Below, one piece after another: positions 9,204 to 18,687 of a DNA stretch of 64,000 bases. Position numbers and translations under genes: made by a program. The DNA is from DATFXM01 sp035315885 (GTDB taxonomy: Bacteria > Acidobacteriota > Blastocatellia > UBA7656), in contig DATFXM010000047.1 in NCBI GenBank assembly GCA_035315885.1, positions 1 through 64,000 on the forward strand, in the 5' to 3' direction. Position 1 is the first letter of the stretch; each line of letters opens with the position of its first letter. Below the pieces are notes generated by a model, which saw only the letters and a list, made by a program, of their open reading frames with translations, was not told where the DNA came from and ran no database searches.

Positions 9204-9983
9204 GTGTTTACGAGGATTGCGACGTTTATTTACGGGGTACTGTGCTACTTGATCTTCTTCGGCACCTTCCTCTACGCGGCAGGTTTTGTAGGCAACCTGA
9301 TCGTACCCAAGTCGATCGATTCCGGAGTGCCGGCGCCGATCGGTGAGGGCTTGCTGATCAATGCAGGCTTGCTCGCGTTATTCGCTTTGCAGCACAGCAT
9401 AATGGCGAGGCCCTGGTTCAAGCGCGTCTGGACCCGAGTGATTCCGGAGCAGGCCGAGCGCAGTACTTACGTGCTGTTCTCGTCTCTCGCACTGATCGTG
9501 CTGTTCTGGCAGTGGCGACCGATGGGCGGAGTAGTTTGGCGCGTTGAGTCGCAAGCTTTCAGCATTGCTCTGTACTCCGTATGCGCGATGGGCTGGCTGT
9601 TAGTGCTGATCAGCACATTTCTACTGAACCACTTTGATCTTTTTGGGCTGAGACAGGTTTATCTTTTTCTGATCGGCAAGAAGTGTACGCCCCTGGTATT
9701 CAGGACGCCGATTCTGTACCAGCACGTGCGACATCCTCTTTACCTGGGTTGGCTGCTTGCCTTCTGGTCGACTCCTGTCATGACTGCGCCACACCTTGTG
9801 TTTTCGATAGCAACGACCGCGTACATCTTCATGGCGATACAGTTTGAAGAGAAGGACCTGACCGATTTCCATGGGGAGTCGTACCGGCGCTACAAGAAGA
9901 GTGTGCCCATGATATTGCCGCTCAAGTTTGGCAAAGGCAAAGCCAGCGAACTTACACCAGAGCGCGAAGCAAAGTCCGCGTAG
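9204..9983 (+). CDS. mddA: MddA/NnrU-type membrane S-methyltransferase
   Basis: Integral membrane protein of 259 residues with five or six hydrophobic segments. It fits the isoprenylcysteine-methyltransferase-like / NnrU superfamily. The C-terminal half has the family signature: YQHVRHPLYLGW near residues 173-184 and the FEEKDLTDFHGESYRRYK segment near 214-231, which in this superfamily form the SAM site. The pattern with ARPWFKRVW near 69-77 closely resembles methanethiol S-methyltransferase (MddA), which makes dimethyl sulfide from methanethiol and SAM. The start is GTG, chosen for the AAAGGAGAG site four bases upstream. The enzyme name rests on recall of family sequence, so the NnrU-like level is safer than the substrate. 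Confidence 0.75.
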   Translation: MFTRIATFIYGVLCYLIFFGTFLYAAGFVGNLIVPKSIDSGVPAPIGEGLLINAGLLALFALQHSIMARPWFKRVWTRVIPEQAERSTYVLFSSLALIVLFWQWRPMGGVVWRVESQAFSIALYSVCAMGWLLVLISTFLLNHFDLFGLRQVYLFLIGKKCTPLVFRTPILYQHVRHPLYLGWLLAFWSTPVMTAPHLVFSIATTAYIFMAIQFEEKDLTDFHGESYRRYKKSVPMILPLKFGKGKASELTPEREAKSA

Positions 9984-10395
9984 CACGAGAGGCGAGTCCG
10001 CGTAGAACGAGCCAAAGTCCCGCCGTGTATGGTCCCGCTGTACTCGCGATAGGTCGATAAACGTAGTAGAGGTTTCACGCAAGGGACGCAAAGTCTCGCA
10101 AAGAACCCAGAATCTTTGCGTTCTTTGCAAGACTTTGCGTCCTTTGTGTGAACCCCGGGTCGGATTGCCGGCTGTTCCGGGGACAGCGATCCATCGTCCC
10201 GCCACGATCAATTCCGCTGATATAGGCCGCTAACTCACCACCTTACGGCCGGCTGATTACTGATTCCCTGACAACCCGAAGAATTTTTTTCGGCGGCGCC
10301 AATATGGCGAAGACTTCAACAACTTTCAATTTTTTCGGCGTCAATGCTGATCGCCGAGAGCGAACAATAACTTTCAACGATAAGGAGAAGAATCG
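9984..10395. other. Intergenic region with palindromic repeat
   Basis: It contains copy 1 of the CGCAAAG palindrome (10072-10153). The remainder holds no credible gene. AAGGAGAAG at 10382-10390 is the ribosome-binding site of the DUF3455 gene. Confidence 0.7.
10072..10153. repeat. CGCAAAG palindrome, copy 1
   Basis: Imperfect palindrome of about 82 bases. The left arm begins GTTTCACGCAAGGGACGCAA and the right arm ends TTGCGTCCTTTGTGTGAAC, with CGCAAAG or its complement CTTTGCG repeated inside both arms. The same design recurs at 19600, 33517 and 42955. Confidence 0.85.
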
Positions 10396-10953
10396 ATGCG
10401 CAGCATAAAAACAAAATTCGTCGCAATACTCGTCTTGCTATTGGCCCTCAGCGGGATCGTGCTGGGGAATGCACCGGTCGCTTTTGTGGACCTAGATGAT
10501 TTCAAGTCAACTCCACCTCCCGCAGCCTGCACCGAAATACAAGTTCCAGAGGGGAACAGAGTCTCGTTCCACGTTTTCGCGATCGGCGTGCAGATCTACA
10601 AGTGGAACGGAGTTACCTGGGACTTTGTGGGACCGATGGCGACGTTGTTCTCTGACGCCGGGTATACCGACGAGGTTGGCATTCACTACGCCGGACCCAC
10701 CTGGCAGAGCACCAGCGGCGGCAAAGTGGTGGCTAGCCGTGTAGCCGGCTGTTCCCCTGATCCGACTGCGATCCCGTGGTTACTGCTCAGATCGGTGTCA
10801 AACTCCGGCGCCGGCATTTTTCGCTCAGTGACCTACATCCAGCGCGTCAATACGACGGGCGGTTTGAGTCCAGCAACCCCGGGATCAGCAATCGGAGACA
10901 TAATGCAGGTGCCCTATACCGCAGAGTATTACTTCTACCGCGCGGAGGCCTAA
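10396..10953 (+). CDS. DUF3455 exported protein
   Basis: Exported protein of 185 residues with a clear signal peptide (FVAILVLLLALSGIVLG, residues 9-25). The mature part matches the DUF3455 family: VPEGNRVSFHVFAIGVQIYK near 50-69, the AGPTWQSTSGGKVV segment near 99-112, AIPWLLLRSVSNSGAGIF near 124-141, IQRVNTTGGLSP near 148-159 and the closing VPYTAEYYFYR. The length is typical. No activity is known for the family. Its members often occur singly in soil bacteria. The start is set by the AAGGAGAAG site. A palindrome precedes it. Confidence 0.9.
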   Translation: MRSIKTKFVAILVLLLALSGIVLGNAPVAFVDLDDFKSTPPPAACTEIQVPEGNRVSFHVFAIGVQIYKWNGVTWDFVGPMATLFSDAGYTDEVGIHYAGPTWQSTSGGKVVASRVAGCSPDPTAIPWLLLRSVSNSGAGIFRSVTYIQRVNTTGGLSPATPGSAIGDIMQVPYTAEYYFYRAEA

Positions 10954-11365
10954 TCGATACCTCATAAAAGGATTCAGGAGTATTCGTGCAATTGATGTTT
11001 CTGGATTGTCTGAAGCAACACGGATGAATCAGAGTTCCTGAAGATGTCCGAATTTTTTTTGGAGAAGAGAATCTCGAACTCGGAAAAGTGAGAACAAGGA
11101 TTGAAGAACATGAATAGGATAAACAGGACCCAATCGATTCACTGATACAAGATCGATTTGAAAATCCATCTGAATGGATAGGACGGCGGGCCACGGTCCG
11201 CCGTCCGCCACATTTACGGCAAATCGAGTCGAGACTCAGGCAAGCGCGCGCGGGGCCTCGCGAAGAACACAAGTCTCATGCTTCGCGGTGTTTCGGAATC
11301 CGGCGATCTATTGGATGACTCTGAATTGTTTCGGCCCGCAATCGCGTTGGGCGGTGGCCCCTCGC
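10954..11365. other. Convergent intergenic region without a gene
   Basis: Between the DUF3455 gene and a minus-strand gene. The stretch 10990-11170 has the loose GGATTxxxGAACA/GATAAACAGGA repeats common in intergenic DNA of such genomes. Short open frames here have no start signals and no recognisable product. Confidence 0.5.
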
Positions 11366-11923
11366 TCAGCGACTTGCGATTAGAGTGATGCAGTCGCTGA
11401 TGCAGTCGCTGAGATATGGCATCGAGGAATCGCGTGGAATCGACGAAGCCACAAATTGGCGGTCCGGGTTGTCGGAGGCAGCTACGAGATTGTTGGGAAC
11501 TCTGTTGAATTCGATGGTGTACTCGCCGAAATCGGAAGGCCGGACATCTTCTCCCTTGTCCGTGTATTCTCCGATCATCGCCACCCGGTCGGTACCTCGG
11601 AATTCAACGATTCCCTGGAAAGTGAACTTTGAGAACTTGTCCAGATCGAAGTCGAAGATATCAAGCTCCAGCGGCTTGTTGTCATAACTGATCTTGTACT
11701 TCGCGTGAACGACGCCCTTTGTTCCATCCGGTCTTGAAATGGACCACTGCATTGATTCATCGTCGCGGAAGATCATCGTTACGACGTCGCCATTCGGCGC
11801 AGTCCCAACCCACTTTCCCTTGATGTCCGGCGTGAGCGCGCACATCATCGGCGCACTCATCACGAGGATCAAAGCAATAACCAGGGGCAGCCGTCGAATA
11901 GTCGTAGCCAGTTTCGTGTTCAT
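11366..11923 (-). CDS. Small exported protein of unknown function
   Basis: Protein of 185 residues with a signal peptide (LPLVIALILVMSAPMMCAL, about residues 12-30). The mature part is beta-rich. It begins DIKGKWVGTAPNGD and continues with alternating strands up to about residue 145 (GEYTIEFNRV), which resembles small lipocalin- or calycin-like domains that recur in Acidobacteriota exported proteins. The last 40 residues look less ordered. I do not recognise a named family. It has no operon partner; the neighbouring PQQ gene lies downstream on the same strand. Confidence 0.6.
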   Translation of the reverse strand: MNTKLATTIRRLPLVIALILVMSAPMMCALTPDIKGKWVGTAPNGDVVTMIFRDDESMQWSISRPDGTKGVVHAKYKISYDNKPLELDIFDFDLDKFSKFTFQGIVEFRGTDRVAMIGEYTDKGEDVRPSDFGEYTIEFNRVPNNLVAASDNPDRQFVASSIPRDSSMPYLSDCISDCITLIASR

Positions 11924-12045
11924 TCCACCGCATTGTCATACCGAATTGCCTGAAGAACAATAGTATTGTTTTTCGCCGTTGTCCTGATTTGTTTTCAGGA
12001 TCGAGAAGATGAAGACGAAGGCGAGCTTAGCTTCTCGCGGCGCCT

Positions 12046-13905
12046 TCATCGACTAGCGAGCGGCAGCCGAAATGCAGCCATCTCCTCGCCGTTGCGCACA
12101 AGCAGTACATCCCCTACGAGCACCGGATGATTCCACGTCTTTCCTTCGAGCGCTGGAAACTTCGCGACTTCGCCGAACTGTTCGGGCGTTGCGGATACCA
12201 GCGCCAGCTCGCCTTCCTCCGAAAGAACCAGCAACAAGTCCTGGTCCGGTAACAGCACAAGCTGACCGTGACCGTAGCGTCCGCCCTTCCATTTGCGATT
12301 GCCGTCCTTGAGGTCGATGCACGCAAGGATGCCGCCGTCAAAACCGTATGCATAACCTTTGTGAACTACGAAGTCGTTGTAGTATGGCTTCAGTCCTGTC
12401 GAGGTCCAGCGCTCGTCAACTGTCCACCCGCCCGAGCCGTGCGCTACCGCGATCCGCCTCGTACCAACGCCGCCGGCCATGTCCCCGGTGGTGATCAGCA
12501 GGTCCCCCTCAGCGGTCCGGGCCGGCTGCAATATCGGGACGCCCGTCCAGCCGTACTCCCAGAGCACCGCGCCATCCGCCGGCGAGACGCTGGTCACGCC
12601 GGTGCTGCTCAGCAACAGAACCTGCTGCACTCCGCCGATAGACATCAAATGAGGCGAGCTGTAACTCCCGCCTCGAGCCGGCGCCATCCATCGGGGATTG
12701 CCAGTGGCGCTGTCGTACGCAGCAAGCCTGCCGGAAGCAGCCACGATCACAAGGTCGTTGACCACCAACGGCGAACTCGCAAAGCCCCACCCCGGAGTCT
12801 TTGTCCCTGTGTCGGACGCCGCGTTTCGCGACCACACCACCGCGCCGTTTCTCGCATCGAGCGCGTTCAATATTCCAGTAGCGCCAAACGTGTATACTCG
12901 TCCGCGGCTGAGAGTCGGAGTCGCGCGCGGCCCAGCGCCTGCATTCGATTCCCAGAACCTTGCGGGATCACGGTGTCTCCAAACCGGCTTGCCTGTAGGC
13001 ACGCTGTAGCAAGAGACAATTTCATCCTCTCCTCGCTGCTCCTGGGTGTAGGCAAGGTCGCCGCGCACCGCAAAGGACGACCAGCCGGGTCCTACCTTAT
13101 GTCGCCACATCTGGACCGGAGGAGACTTGGCCCAGTCAGTCACAATCTGCACACCGCGAACGATTCCGTCGCGATTCGGTCCGCGAAAGCCCGGCCAGTT
13201 TGCCCGCGTGTCCGCTGCGTTTGCCGGCGAGGTTTTGTCGGTTGTCGCAGCCGCATTCGGAGCTGGTGCCGGCGAAGATTCGGGCGAAGAGTCGGCACCT
13301 CCTGTTGAAGACTTCGAGGCCTCGGCTGCGTCCTCGGGCGCTGCTGCGACAGCAGGCACGAGGGCCGGCTCATCCGCGCCCTCCGTCAGGAGCCGTTCCT
13401 CGGGAGTCCGCACCCACCGCCAATGCCAGTCTGAGCTGCCTTCACCAGTAATCCCACCGGTGCGAACTACTGTGAACGCGGCGCAGATAAGCAAAACGAT
13501 AGCTACTATCGAGACACGACGAATCGTATTGGATAGACGGCGGGTCGCCAGCGCCCAGACTACGAGGGCAACGCTCAGCACCTGAGCGCCGTACAACGGG
13601 AGCAACATCCCCATTCCGGCATTCGCGATGGATTGGTGAACTACGCGAGATGTCGCAAACATTGCGACTGCCATCAGCACAATGACGCCCACGCGCTCCG
13701 ACCACGCGGCGCGGCTGAACAACAGCCACCACAACAGGATGGCCAGGCCGATCACGATTGCGCCAAGCATCCCGAAGGCCATTGCTTCCGGTATCAGTGC
13801 CGGGACCCCAAATCTCGCCGTCAGGAGCAGCACGGCGCCCAACACGCCGGGCCAAAGCCTTAGCAACTTCCTGGGAGTTGCTTCCCCCGTCTGATTGTCG
13901 GTCAT
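12046..13905 (-). CDS. Membrane-anchored PQQ-like beta-propeller
   Basis: Protein of 619 residues in three parts. The N-terminal 150 residues hold about five membrane segments (roughly 17-36, 42-63, 71-87, 97-120, 130-148). A Pro/Ala/Ser/Glu-rich linker follows (about 175-235). The C-terminal part (240-619) is a PQQ/BamB-type propeller opening with NWPGFRGPNRDG and with blade motifs such as VVWSRNAASDTG and AVLWEYGW. BamB-type propellers act in protein-protein contacts, and some family members are quinoprotein dehydrogenases. The catalytic residues of the latter are not evident, so a scaffold role is as likely. The FRGPN start is shared with the gene at 46676. The N-terminal membrane block is unusual for BamB. 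Confidence 0.75.
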   Translation of the reverse strand: MTDNQTGEATPRKLLRLWPGVLGAVLLLTARFGVPALIPEAMAFGMLGAIVIGLAILLWWLLFSRAAWSERVGVIVLMAVAMFATSRVVHQSIANAGMGMLLPLYGAQVLSVALVVWALATRRLSNTIRRVSIVAIVLLICAAFTVVRTGGITGEGSSDWHWRWVRTPEERLLTEGADEPALVPAVAAAPEDAAEASKSSTGGADSSPESSPAPAPNAAATTDKTSPANAADTRANWPGFRGPNRDGIVRGVQIVTDWAKSPPVQMWRHKVGPGWSSFAVRGDLAYTQEQRGEDEIVSCYSVPTGKPVWRHRDPARFWESNAGAGPRATPTLSRGRVYTFGATGILNALDARNGAVVWSRNAASDTGTKTPGWGFASSPLVVNDLVIVAASGRLAAYDSATGNPRWMAPARGGSYSSPHLMSIGGVQQVLLLSSTGVTSVSPADGAVLWEYGWTGVPILQPARTAEGDLLITTGDMAGGVGTRRIAVAHGSGGWTVDERWTSTGLKPYYNDFVVHKGYAYGFDGGILACIDLKDGNRKWKGGRYGHGQLVLLPDQDLLLVLSEEGELALVSATPEQFGEVAKFPALEGKTWNHPVLVGDVLLVRNGEEMAAFRLPLASR

Positions 13906-14002
13906 GCCCTTATATACTTTTCACACGGAGCGATTGTTCCGTTGCAGGGCATACGGAAAAGCGACATTCAGCCGCTGCTCGTTTCATTAAGCGGCGCGCG
14001 AC

Positions 14003-14728
14003 TTAGTCTAAACCTTCCATCTCAATAGCTCGAGGAAAGAGAATGTTGTTCTCAAGATGAATGTGCTGATGCAGGTCTTGCTCTAAGGACTTCAGGGCAT
14101 TGTACAAAGTCTGATAACTTAGGCAGCCGTCTTCGGGCACCAAGAAGCTGCCGGTGACCTGGCGAATCTGCGCAAGGATGTCTCCAGCCTTCTCGTGCTC
14201 GATCATCATCATTTGAATTGGATTCTGGACAGTTCCGAAAAACGGGATAGCGGTCCGGGTCCCGGTGCTCGCAGCCGTTTCCAACTGTGAAATAAATGGA
14301 AACAGGATCACCTCTTCCTTATGCATGTGGGGAATCAGGTCATAGGTCAATTCCTTGATGAGGCGTTGAAGACGCAGCAACTCGGGATGGTTCTGCCCAT
14401 GAGCCCAGCACACCTTGGAAAGAAGCGCGTTGAGACGGCTCAACTCATTCCTTGTGAAGTCGTGATGCTTGGCGACGATGTATGAAGTCAGTTCTGATAA
14501 CGGCCTGAACTGCCATTCTATGGATCTCTCATCTTGCGAGTCGGGCTTGCCGGCTTTTCCGAGCGTTTGTGCGACCTCGTCGGTCGACACACCAGCGTCG
14601 TCGCATGCCTGCTGAAAAGTCTTTCCGCCGCTGCAGCAGTAGTCTATTCCCAGCTTCTCGAACACTCGTGTCGCGCCGGGGATCTCGATTGTCAACTCTC
14701 TTACTGTCTTTGTGCTATTGATCTCCAT
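14003..14728 (-). CDS. ric: Iron-sulfur cluster repair di-iron protein (Ric)
   Basis: Protein of 241 residues of the RIC/ScdA/YtfE family, which restores Fe-S clusters damaged by nitric oxide or oxidants. The N-terminal ScdA_N (DUF542) domain has the LGIDYCCSGG motif at about residues 26-35. The hemerythrin-like part supplies the di-iron ligands: KHHD near 87-90, a HGQNHPE segment, a HMHKEE segment, an IEHEKAGD segment and HQHIHLEN near the end. The length is normal. It is transcribed away from the amidohydrolase. GGAGG lies just before its ATG. I could not see a convincing NsrR- or FNR-type operator upstream. It acts in the cytosol. Confidence 0.92.
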   Translation of the reverse strand: MEINSTKTVRELTIEIPGATRVFEKLGIDYCCSGGKTFQQACDDAGVSTDEVAQTLGKAGKPDSQDERSIEWQFRPLSELTSYIVAKHHDFTRNELSRLNALLSKVCWAHGQNHPELLRLQRLIKELTYDLIPHMHKEEVILFPFISQLETAASTGTRTAIPFFGTVQNPIQMMMIEHEKAGDILAQIRQVTGSFLVPEDGCLSYQTLYNALKSLEQDLHQHIHLENNILFPRAIEMEGLD

Positions 14729-15057
14729 CCTAAATCCTCCAGGTCACTGGCCCGCGTCTATCGGTCTACCTAATAATTGCTCTCCGTTTTGAGTCCGGTG
14801 GTAAAGAAATCCCAGACTCGGAATCAGAACAACCGGATGGCAACTGGCGTTCCGTACGCTAAACAGGACAATCGCGCTAATACAGAACTGCTTTGAGGCT
14901 TTTGACGCGGAAAAAATCGCACTGGTGGGGGTTCTTTCCCGGTGTTGGCTTGATACGAGTCAGTGGTTCGGCAGTCATACAGGACTCGAACGCTGGACTG
15001 GGAAGAGATAATGACCTACAGTCTTCAGCCTCATAGACAAACTCACCAAGGAGACCT
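14729..15057. other. Divergent intergenic region
   Basis: Upstream region of both ric (minus) and the amidohydrolase gene (plus). It contains an AATAATT-rich patch near 14769-14778 that could be a -10 element for ric, and an AAGGAG site before 15058. No operator is recognised with confidence. Confidence 0.45.
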
Positions 15058-16500
15058 ATGAAAACTACCCGAGCCTTTCTTATGCTGGTTTTGTTTTCCG
15101 CCGGATCATTCGCACAAGGGCCTGCCGCTGAACGACAACAATTTGTTCGCGTGGAAGCACCAGTCGTTGTCCTCAACCACGTAAGAATAATCGACGGCAC
15201 TGGAGCTGAACCTCGCGAGGATCAGACAATAGTCATCGCCGACGGTAAGATTCAATCTGTCTCGGCAAGCGCTCCTTCAAAGCTGCCGGCTAATGCTCAG
15301 ACGCTGGATCTTCGAGGTTACACCGCTCTACCGGGCCTGGTGGGAATGCACAATCATATGTTCTTTCCTCAAGGTGGCTCTCCCCCGATTTATTCCGACA
15401 TGGGTGTGAGTTTTCCCCGTCTCTACCTTGCGCTGGGCGTCACAACGATTCGCACTACCGGCAGCGTTGCGCCTTTCACCGATCTTGAGATCAAGCGCTT
15501 AATCGACTCGGGACGCATGATCGGACCCAAGATGCACGTCACCGCACCGTACCTGGAAGGTAAGGGATCGTTTACACCTGTGATGCACGAGCTGACCGGG
15601 CCAGACGATGCGCGAAGGATGGTCAACTTCTGGGCAGACGAAGGCGCGACATCTTTCAAAGCCTATATGAACATCACGCGCGATGAGCTGCGCGCGGCGG
15701 TCGAGGAGGCGCACAAACGCGGGCTCAAGGTAACCGGGCATCTCTGTTCGATCGGATTCCGTGAGGCGGCTGAGATCGGCATCGACGATTTGGAGCACGG
15801 CTTGTTGGTGGACTCGGAGTTTGTTCCGAACAAGCAGCCGGACCAGTGTCCAGGCGCGTCGGTCAGCCAGAGCCTCATGCAACTGGATCTGAACAGTCCC
15901 GCAGTGCGCGATACGATCAGCACGCTTGTGGCGAAGAATGTTGCGATCACTTCTACACTGCCGGTTTTCGAGGCCGCCGGAGCTCCGCTGGCTCAAAGCG
16001 GGATTGGAGCGGCCTCAGCACTACTCAATCCGCGGGTGCTCAATGTGATGTCCACCGATGCGAGGGTGCGCTATTTGGCCGCGCGGGCCCGCGTTTCTTC
16101 AGATTCCGGATTCCTGGTGCTCTTTCGCAAAGCAATGGAATTCGAGCGCGCATTTGTAAAGGCCGGGGGGCTGTTGATAGCCGGCCTGGACCCCACGGGC
16201 AACGGCGGCGTTGTGGCGGGATTCGGAGATCTGCGTGAAGTTGAGCTTCTGGTCGAAGCCGGCTTCACACCTCTGGAAGCCATCAGGATCGCCACCTTCA
16301 ACGGCGCGAAATTCCTCGGTGAAGACGCGCACATCGGATCGATTGCTGCGGGAAAGCAAGCCGACTTGATGCTCGTAAAGGGAAACCCCGCGGCGACCAT
16401 CAGCGACATCGAAAAGGTGGAGATCGTCTTCAAGGATGGAGTGGGTTACGATTCTGAAAAACTGATCCAGTCGGTTCAGGGCTTGGTTGGAATCAGGTAA
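15058..16500 (+). CDS. Exported amidohydrolase
   Basis: Protein of 480 residues in the imidazolonepropionase-like / metal-dependent amidohydrolase group. A signal peptide covers residues 1-20 (FLMLVLFSAGSFAQ). Metal ligands are visible: the HxH in GMHNHM near 98-101, the probable carbamylated Lys in SFKAYM near 201, the His residues of VTGHLC near 226 and DLEHG near 246, and the Asp of AGLDPTGN near 378. This points to hydrolysis of an amide or peptide-like bond outside the cytosol. Many relatives are Xaa-Pro or cyclic-amide hydrolases, but the substrate is not determined. An AAGGAG site sets the start. The OPT transporter gene follows after 39 bases, which suggests use of peptides. Confidence 0.88.
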   Translation: MKTTRAFLMLVLFSAGSFAQGPAAERQQFVRVEAPVVVLNHVRIIDGTGAEPREDQTIVIADGKIQSVSASAPSKLPANAQTLDLRGYTALPGLVGMHNHMFFPQGGSPPIYSDMGVSFPRLYLALGVTTIRTTGSVAPFTDLEIKRLIDSGRMIGPKMHVTAPYLEGKGSFTPVMHELTGPDDARRMVNFWADEGATSFKAYMNITRDELRAAVEEAHKRGLKVTGHLCSIGFREAAEIGIDDLEHGLLVDSEFVPNKQPDQCPGASVSQSLMQLDLNSPAVRDTISTLVAKNVAITSTLPVFEAAGAPLAQSGIGAASALLNPRVLNVMSTDARVRYLAARARVSSDSGFLVLFRKAMEFERAFVKAGGLLIAGLDPTGNGGVVAGFGDLREVELLVEAGFTPLEAIRIATFNGAKFLGEDAHIGSIAAGKQADLMLVKGNPAATISDIEKVEIVFKDGVGYDSEKLIQSVQGLVGIR

Positions 16501-16539
16501 TTGAGGCGTGGGCTCGCTCAGTCGTGTATTATTCCGCGG

Positions 16540-18519
16540 ATGAAACCCAGAGAACTCACGATACGTGGTCTGATCCTCGGCTCGCTTATTACGACGGTGT
16601 TTACCGCGGCCAATGTTTATCTCGGCCTCAAGGTTGGCCTCACGTTCGCCTCGTCGATCCCAGCCGCGGTGATCTCGATGGCTATCCTCAGCGTTGTAAA
16701 AGACTCGTCCATTCTTGAAAACAACATCGTTCAGACCGTCGCTTCGGCGGCCGGCACTCTCTCGGCGATCATCTTTGTGTTGCCGGGACTCGTGATAGTC
16801 GGCTGGTGGACCGGATTCCCGTTCTGGCAATCGTTTCTAATCTGTGTGAGCGGGGGCGTGCTGGGCGTGCTGTTCACGATCCCGTTGCGGCGCGCGCTGG
16901 TGACGACGTCCGACCTGCCGTATCCCGAAGGAGTGGCCGCGGCCGAAGTGCTTAAAGTCGGCTCTGGAACCCGCGGCGAAACCAAGGACGAATCGGGCGA
17001 AGCAAGAGAAGGGCTCGCAGCGGTCATGCTTGGTTCGGTAGCTTCGGCGGTCCTTGCCATCGTGACTGCAACGCGGATCGCTGCAGCTCAGGTCACCGGT
17101 TTCTTTCGCGTCGGCGTCATGGCTTCGACCGGTTACGACATCGCGTGGTCCCTTGCGCTTGTCGGCGCTGGACATCTCGTAGGGTTGTCGGTCGGGATGG
17201 CTATGCTGACGGGACTGGTGACCGCGTGGGTTGTAGCGGTGCCTATATTGACATCGATGCAGCCTGATGTCACCAGCGCAGGCCTCGTCGCGCATACAAC
17301 GACTATATGGCGGACGCAGGTGCGATTCATCGGCGCCGGTGCGATCGCGATCGCGGCAATTTACACGCTGGCCAGACTGGCAAAGCCGGTTGTCGGCGGG
17401 CTGGTCAGCACGCTGGCTGCATCCAGGGCCTCGGGCGAAGGCGACGACCGGGACCGCGATCTCTCTCCCCAGTGGATTTTCGTGTTGACCGCCGGGTGCC
17501 TGATCATCGCCGGGTGGCTAGCCTTCTCGTTCGCCAGCTCTACCGTACTCACATCCAGCGCCGTGCGTCTCACGGTTATCGCAGTTCCATTCGTGCTGAT
17601 CGCCGGCTTTTTGATAGCGGGAATCTGCGGCTATATGGCCGGGCTCATCGGGGCTTCGAACAGTCCGATTTCAGGCGTGGGCATTCTGTCGATAGTGCTG
17701 TGCGCATCCACGCTTATTGTCGCTGTGTCGCCGACGCCGGAGACCCGGCCAGCGCTGGTAGCTTTCGCGCTGTTTGTGACCGCCATAGTCTTTGCGTGCG
17801 CCACGATCTCGAACGATAACCTGCAGGACTTGAAAACGGGCCAGCTCGTGGGGGCCTCACCGATGCGACAGCAGGTGGCGCTCATTGTCGGCGTAGCTGC
17901 CGGCGCCTCGGTGATCCCGTGGGTGCTGAACCTGCTCGCCAAGGCGTACGGTTTTGCCGGAGCGGCCAACATCGGCGTCGTAGCACCTAATCCGCTGCCT
18001 GCGCCACAGGCCACGCTCATCTCGAGCCTCGCGCAGGGAGTAGTCGGCGGCAATCTCGAATGGAAGATGATCGGCATCGGCGCGCTTGTTGGCGTTGGGC
18101 TAATACTGCTCGACTCCGTTCTTGGGGCGCTGAAGAAGCTGCGCATTCCTCCGCTGGCCGTCGGCATAGGAATTTATCTTCCAATGTCCGCGACATTCGC
18201 AGTGGTCGTCGGCTCGGTGATCGGTCATTTGTACGACAAGCGCGCTCGTTCGGCCCCGAACCCTGAGCGAGCCGAGCGGCTGGGAACACTCGTAGCGTCG
18301 GGGCTGATTGTCGGCGAGAGCCTATGGGGTGTGATCAATGCCGGTCTGATCGTCGGCTTTTCAAAGGACGCGCCGATCGGAATCGTCCCCGAGGAGTTTG
18401 CGCCCGCCCCCTGGCTGGGTCTGCTCGGCTTCATAGCCGCGATAGTTCTGTTATACGGATGGATGCTACGGCGATCGGCGTCGGCCCAGGCCCGAGGCCC
18501 CGTAGCCGTCGAGCGCTGA
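16540..18519 (+). CDS. OPT-family oligopeptide transporter
   Basis: Polytopic inner-membrane protein of 659 residues with about fourteen to sixteen hydrophobic helices. It belongs to the OPT family, proton-coupled importers of short peptides or metal chelates. Typical features are the N-terminal LTIRGLILGSLITT segment, the NVYLGLKVGLTFASSIPAA motif near residues 20-38, the DLPYPEGVAAAEVLK motif near 124-138 and the GIYLPMSATFAVVVG segment near 545-559. A TTG at 16501 would add 13 residues without family similarity, so the ATG at 16540 is chosen. The upstream neighbour is an exported amidohydrolase. Together they may degrade and import peptides. Confidence 0.92.
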   Translation: MKPRELTIRGLILGSLITTVFTAANVYLGLKVGLTFASSIPAAVISMAILSVVKDSSILENNIVQTVASAAGTLSAIIFVLPGLVIVGWWTGFPFWQSFLICVSGGVLGVLFTIPLRRALVTTSDLPYPEGVAAAEVLKVGSGTRGETKDESGEAREGLAAVMLGSVASAVLAIVTATRIAAAQVTGFFRVGVMASTGYDIAWSLALVGAGHLVGLSVGMAMLTGLVTAWVVAVPILTSMQPDVTSAGLVAHTTTIWRTQVRFIGAGAIAIAAIYTLARLAKPVVGGLVSTLAASRASGEGDDRDRDLSPQWIFVLTAGCLIIAGWLAFSFASSTVLTSSAVRLTVIAVPFVLIAGFLIAGICGYMAGLIGASNSPISGVGILSIVLCASTLIVAVSPTPETRPALVAFALFVTAIVFACATISNDNLQDLKTGQLVGASPMRQQVALIVGVAAGASVIPWVLNLLAKAYGFAGAANIGVVAPNPLPAPQATLISSLAQGVVGGNLEWKMIGIGALVGVGLILLDSVLGALKKLRIPPLAVGIGIYLPMSATFAVVVGSVIGHLYDKRARSAPNPERAERLGTLVASGLIVGESLWGVINAGLIVGFSKDAPIGIVPEEFAPAPWLGLLGFIAAIVLLYGWMLRRSASAQARGPVAVER

Positions 18520-18598
18520 ACTATGGTTGTCCGATCTTAACGCCGGCAAAGTGCACACAACTCCTTCTATTCACCGACTGATTCGGCGAGTGATCCAT

Positions 18599-18625
18599 GC
18601 GAAATGATTCAGGCGAAATGATTCA
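18599..18625. repeat. Short direct repeat downstream of OPT gene
   Basis: GCGAAATGATTCAG occurs twice in tandem in the convergent spacer between the OPT transporter and the nucleosidase gene. Function unknown. Confidence 0.6.
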
Positions 18626-18687
18626 GGACGCTACGCTGCAAGCGAGCGTGCTGTGTTCAGACCAGTGTTCGCGGTTATTCCCTCGTA

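Noticed and set aside
12268..13308. Plus-strand open frame of 346 codons opposite the membrane PQQ protein
   Set aside because: Composition and position show an antisense shadow of the GC-rich propeller gene.
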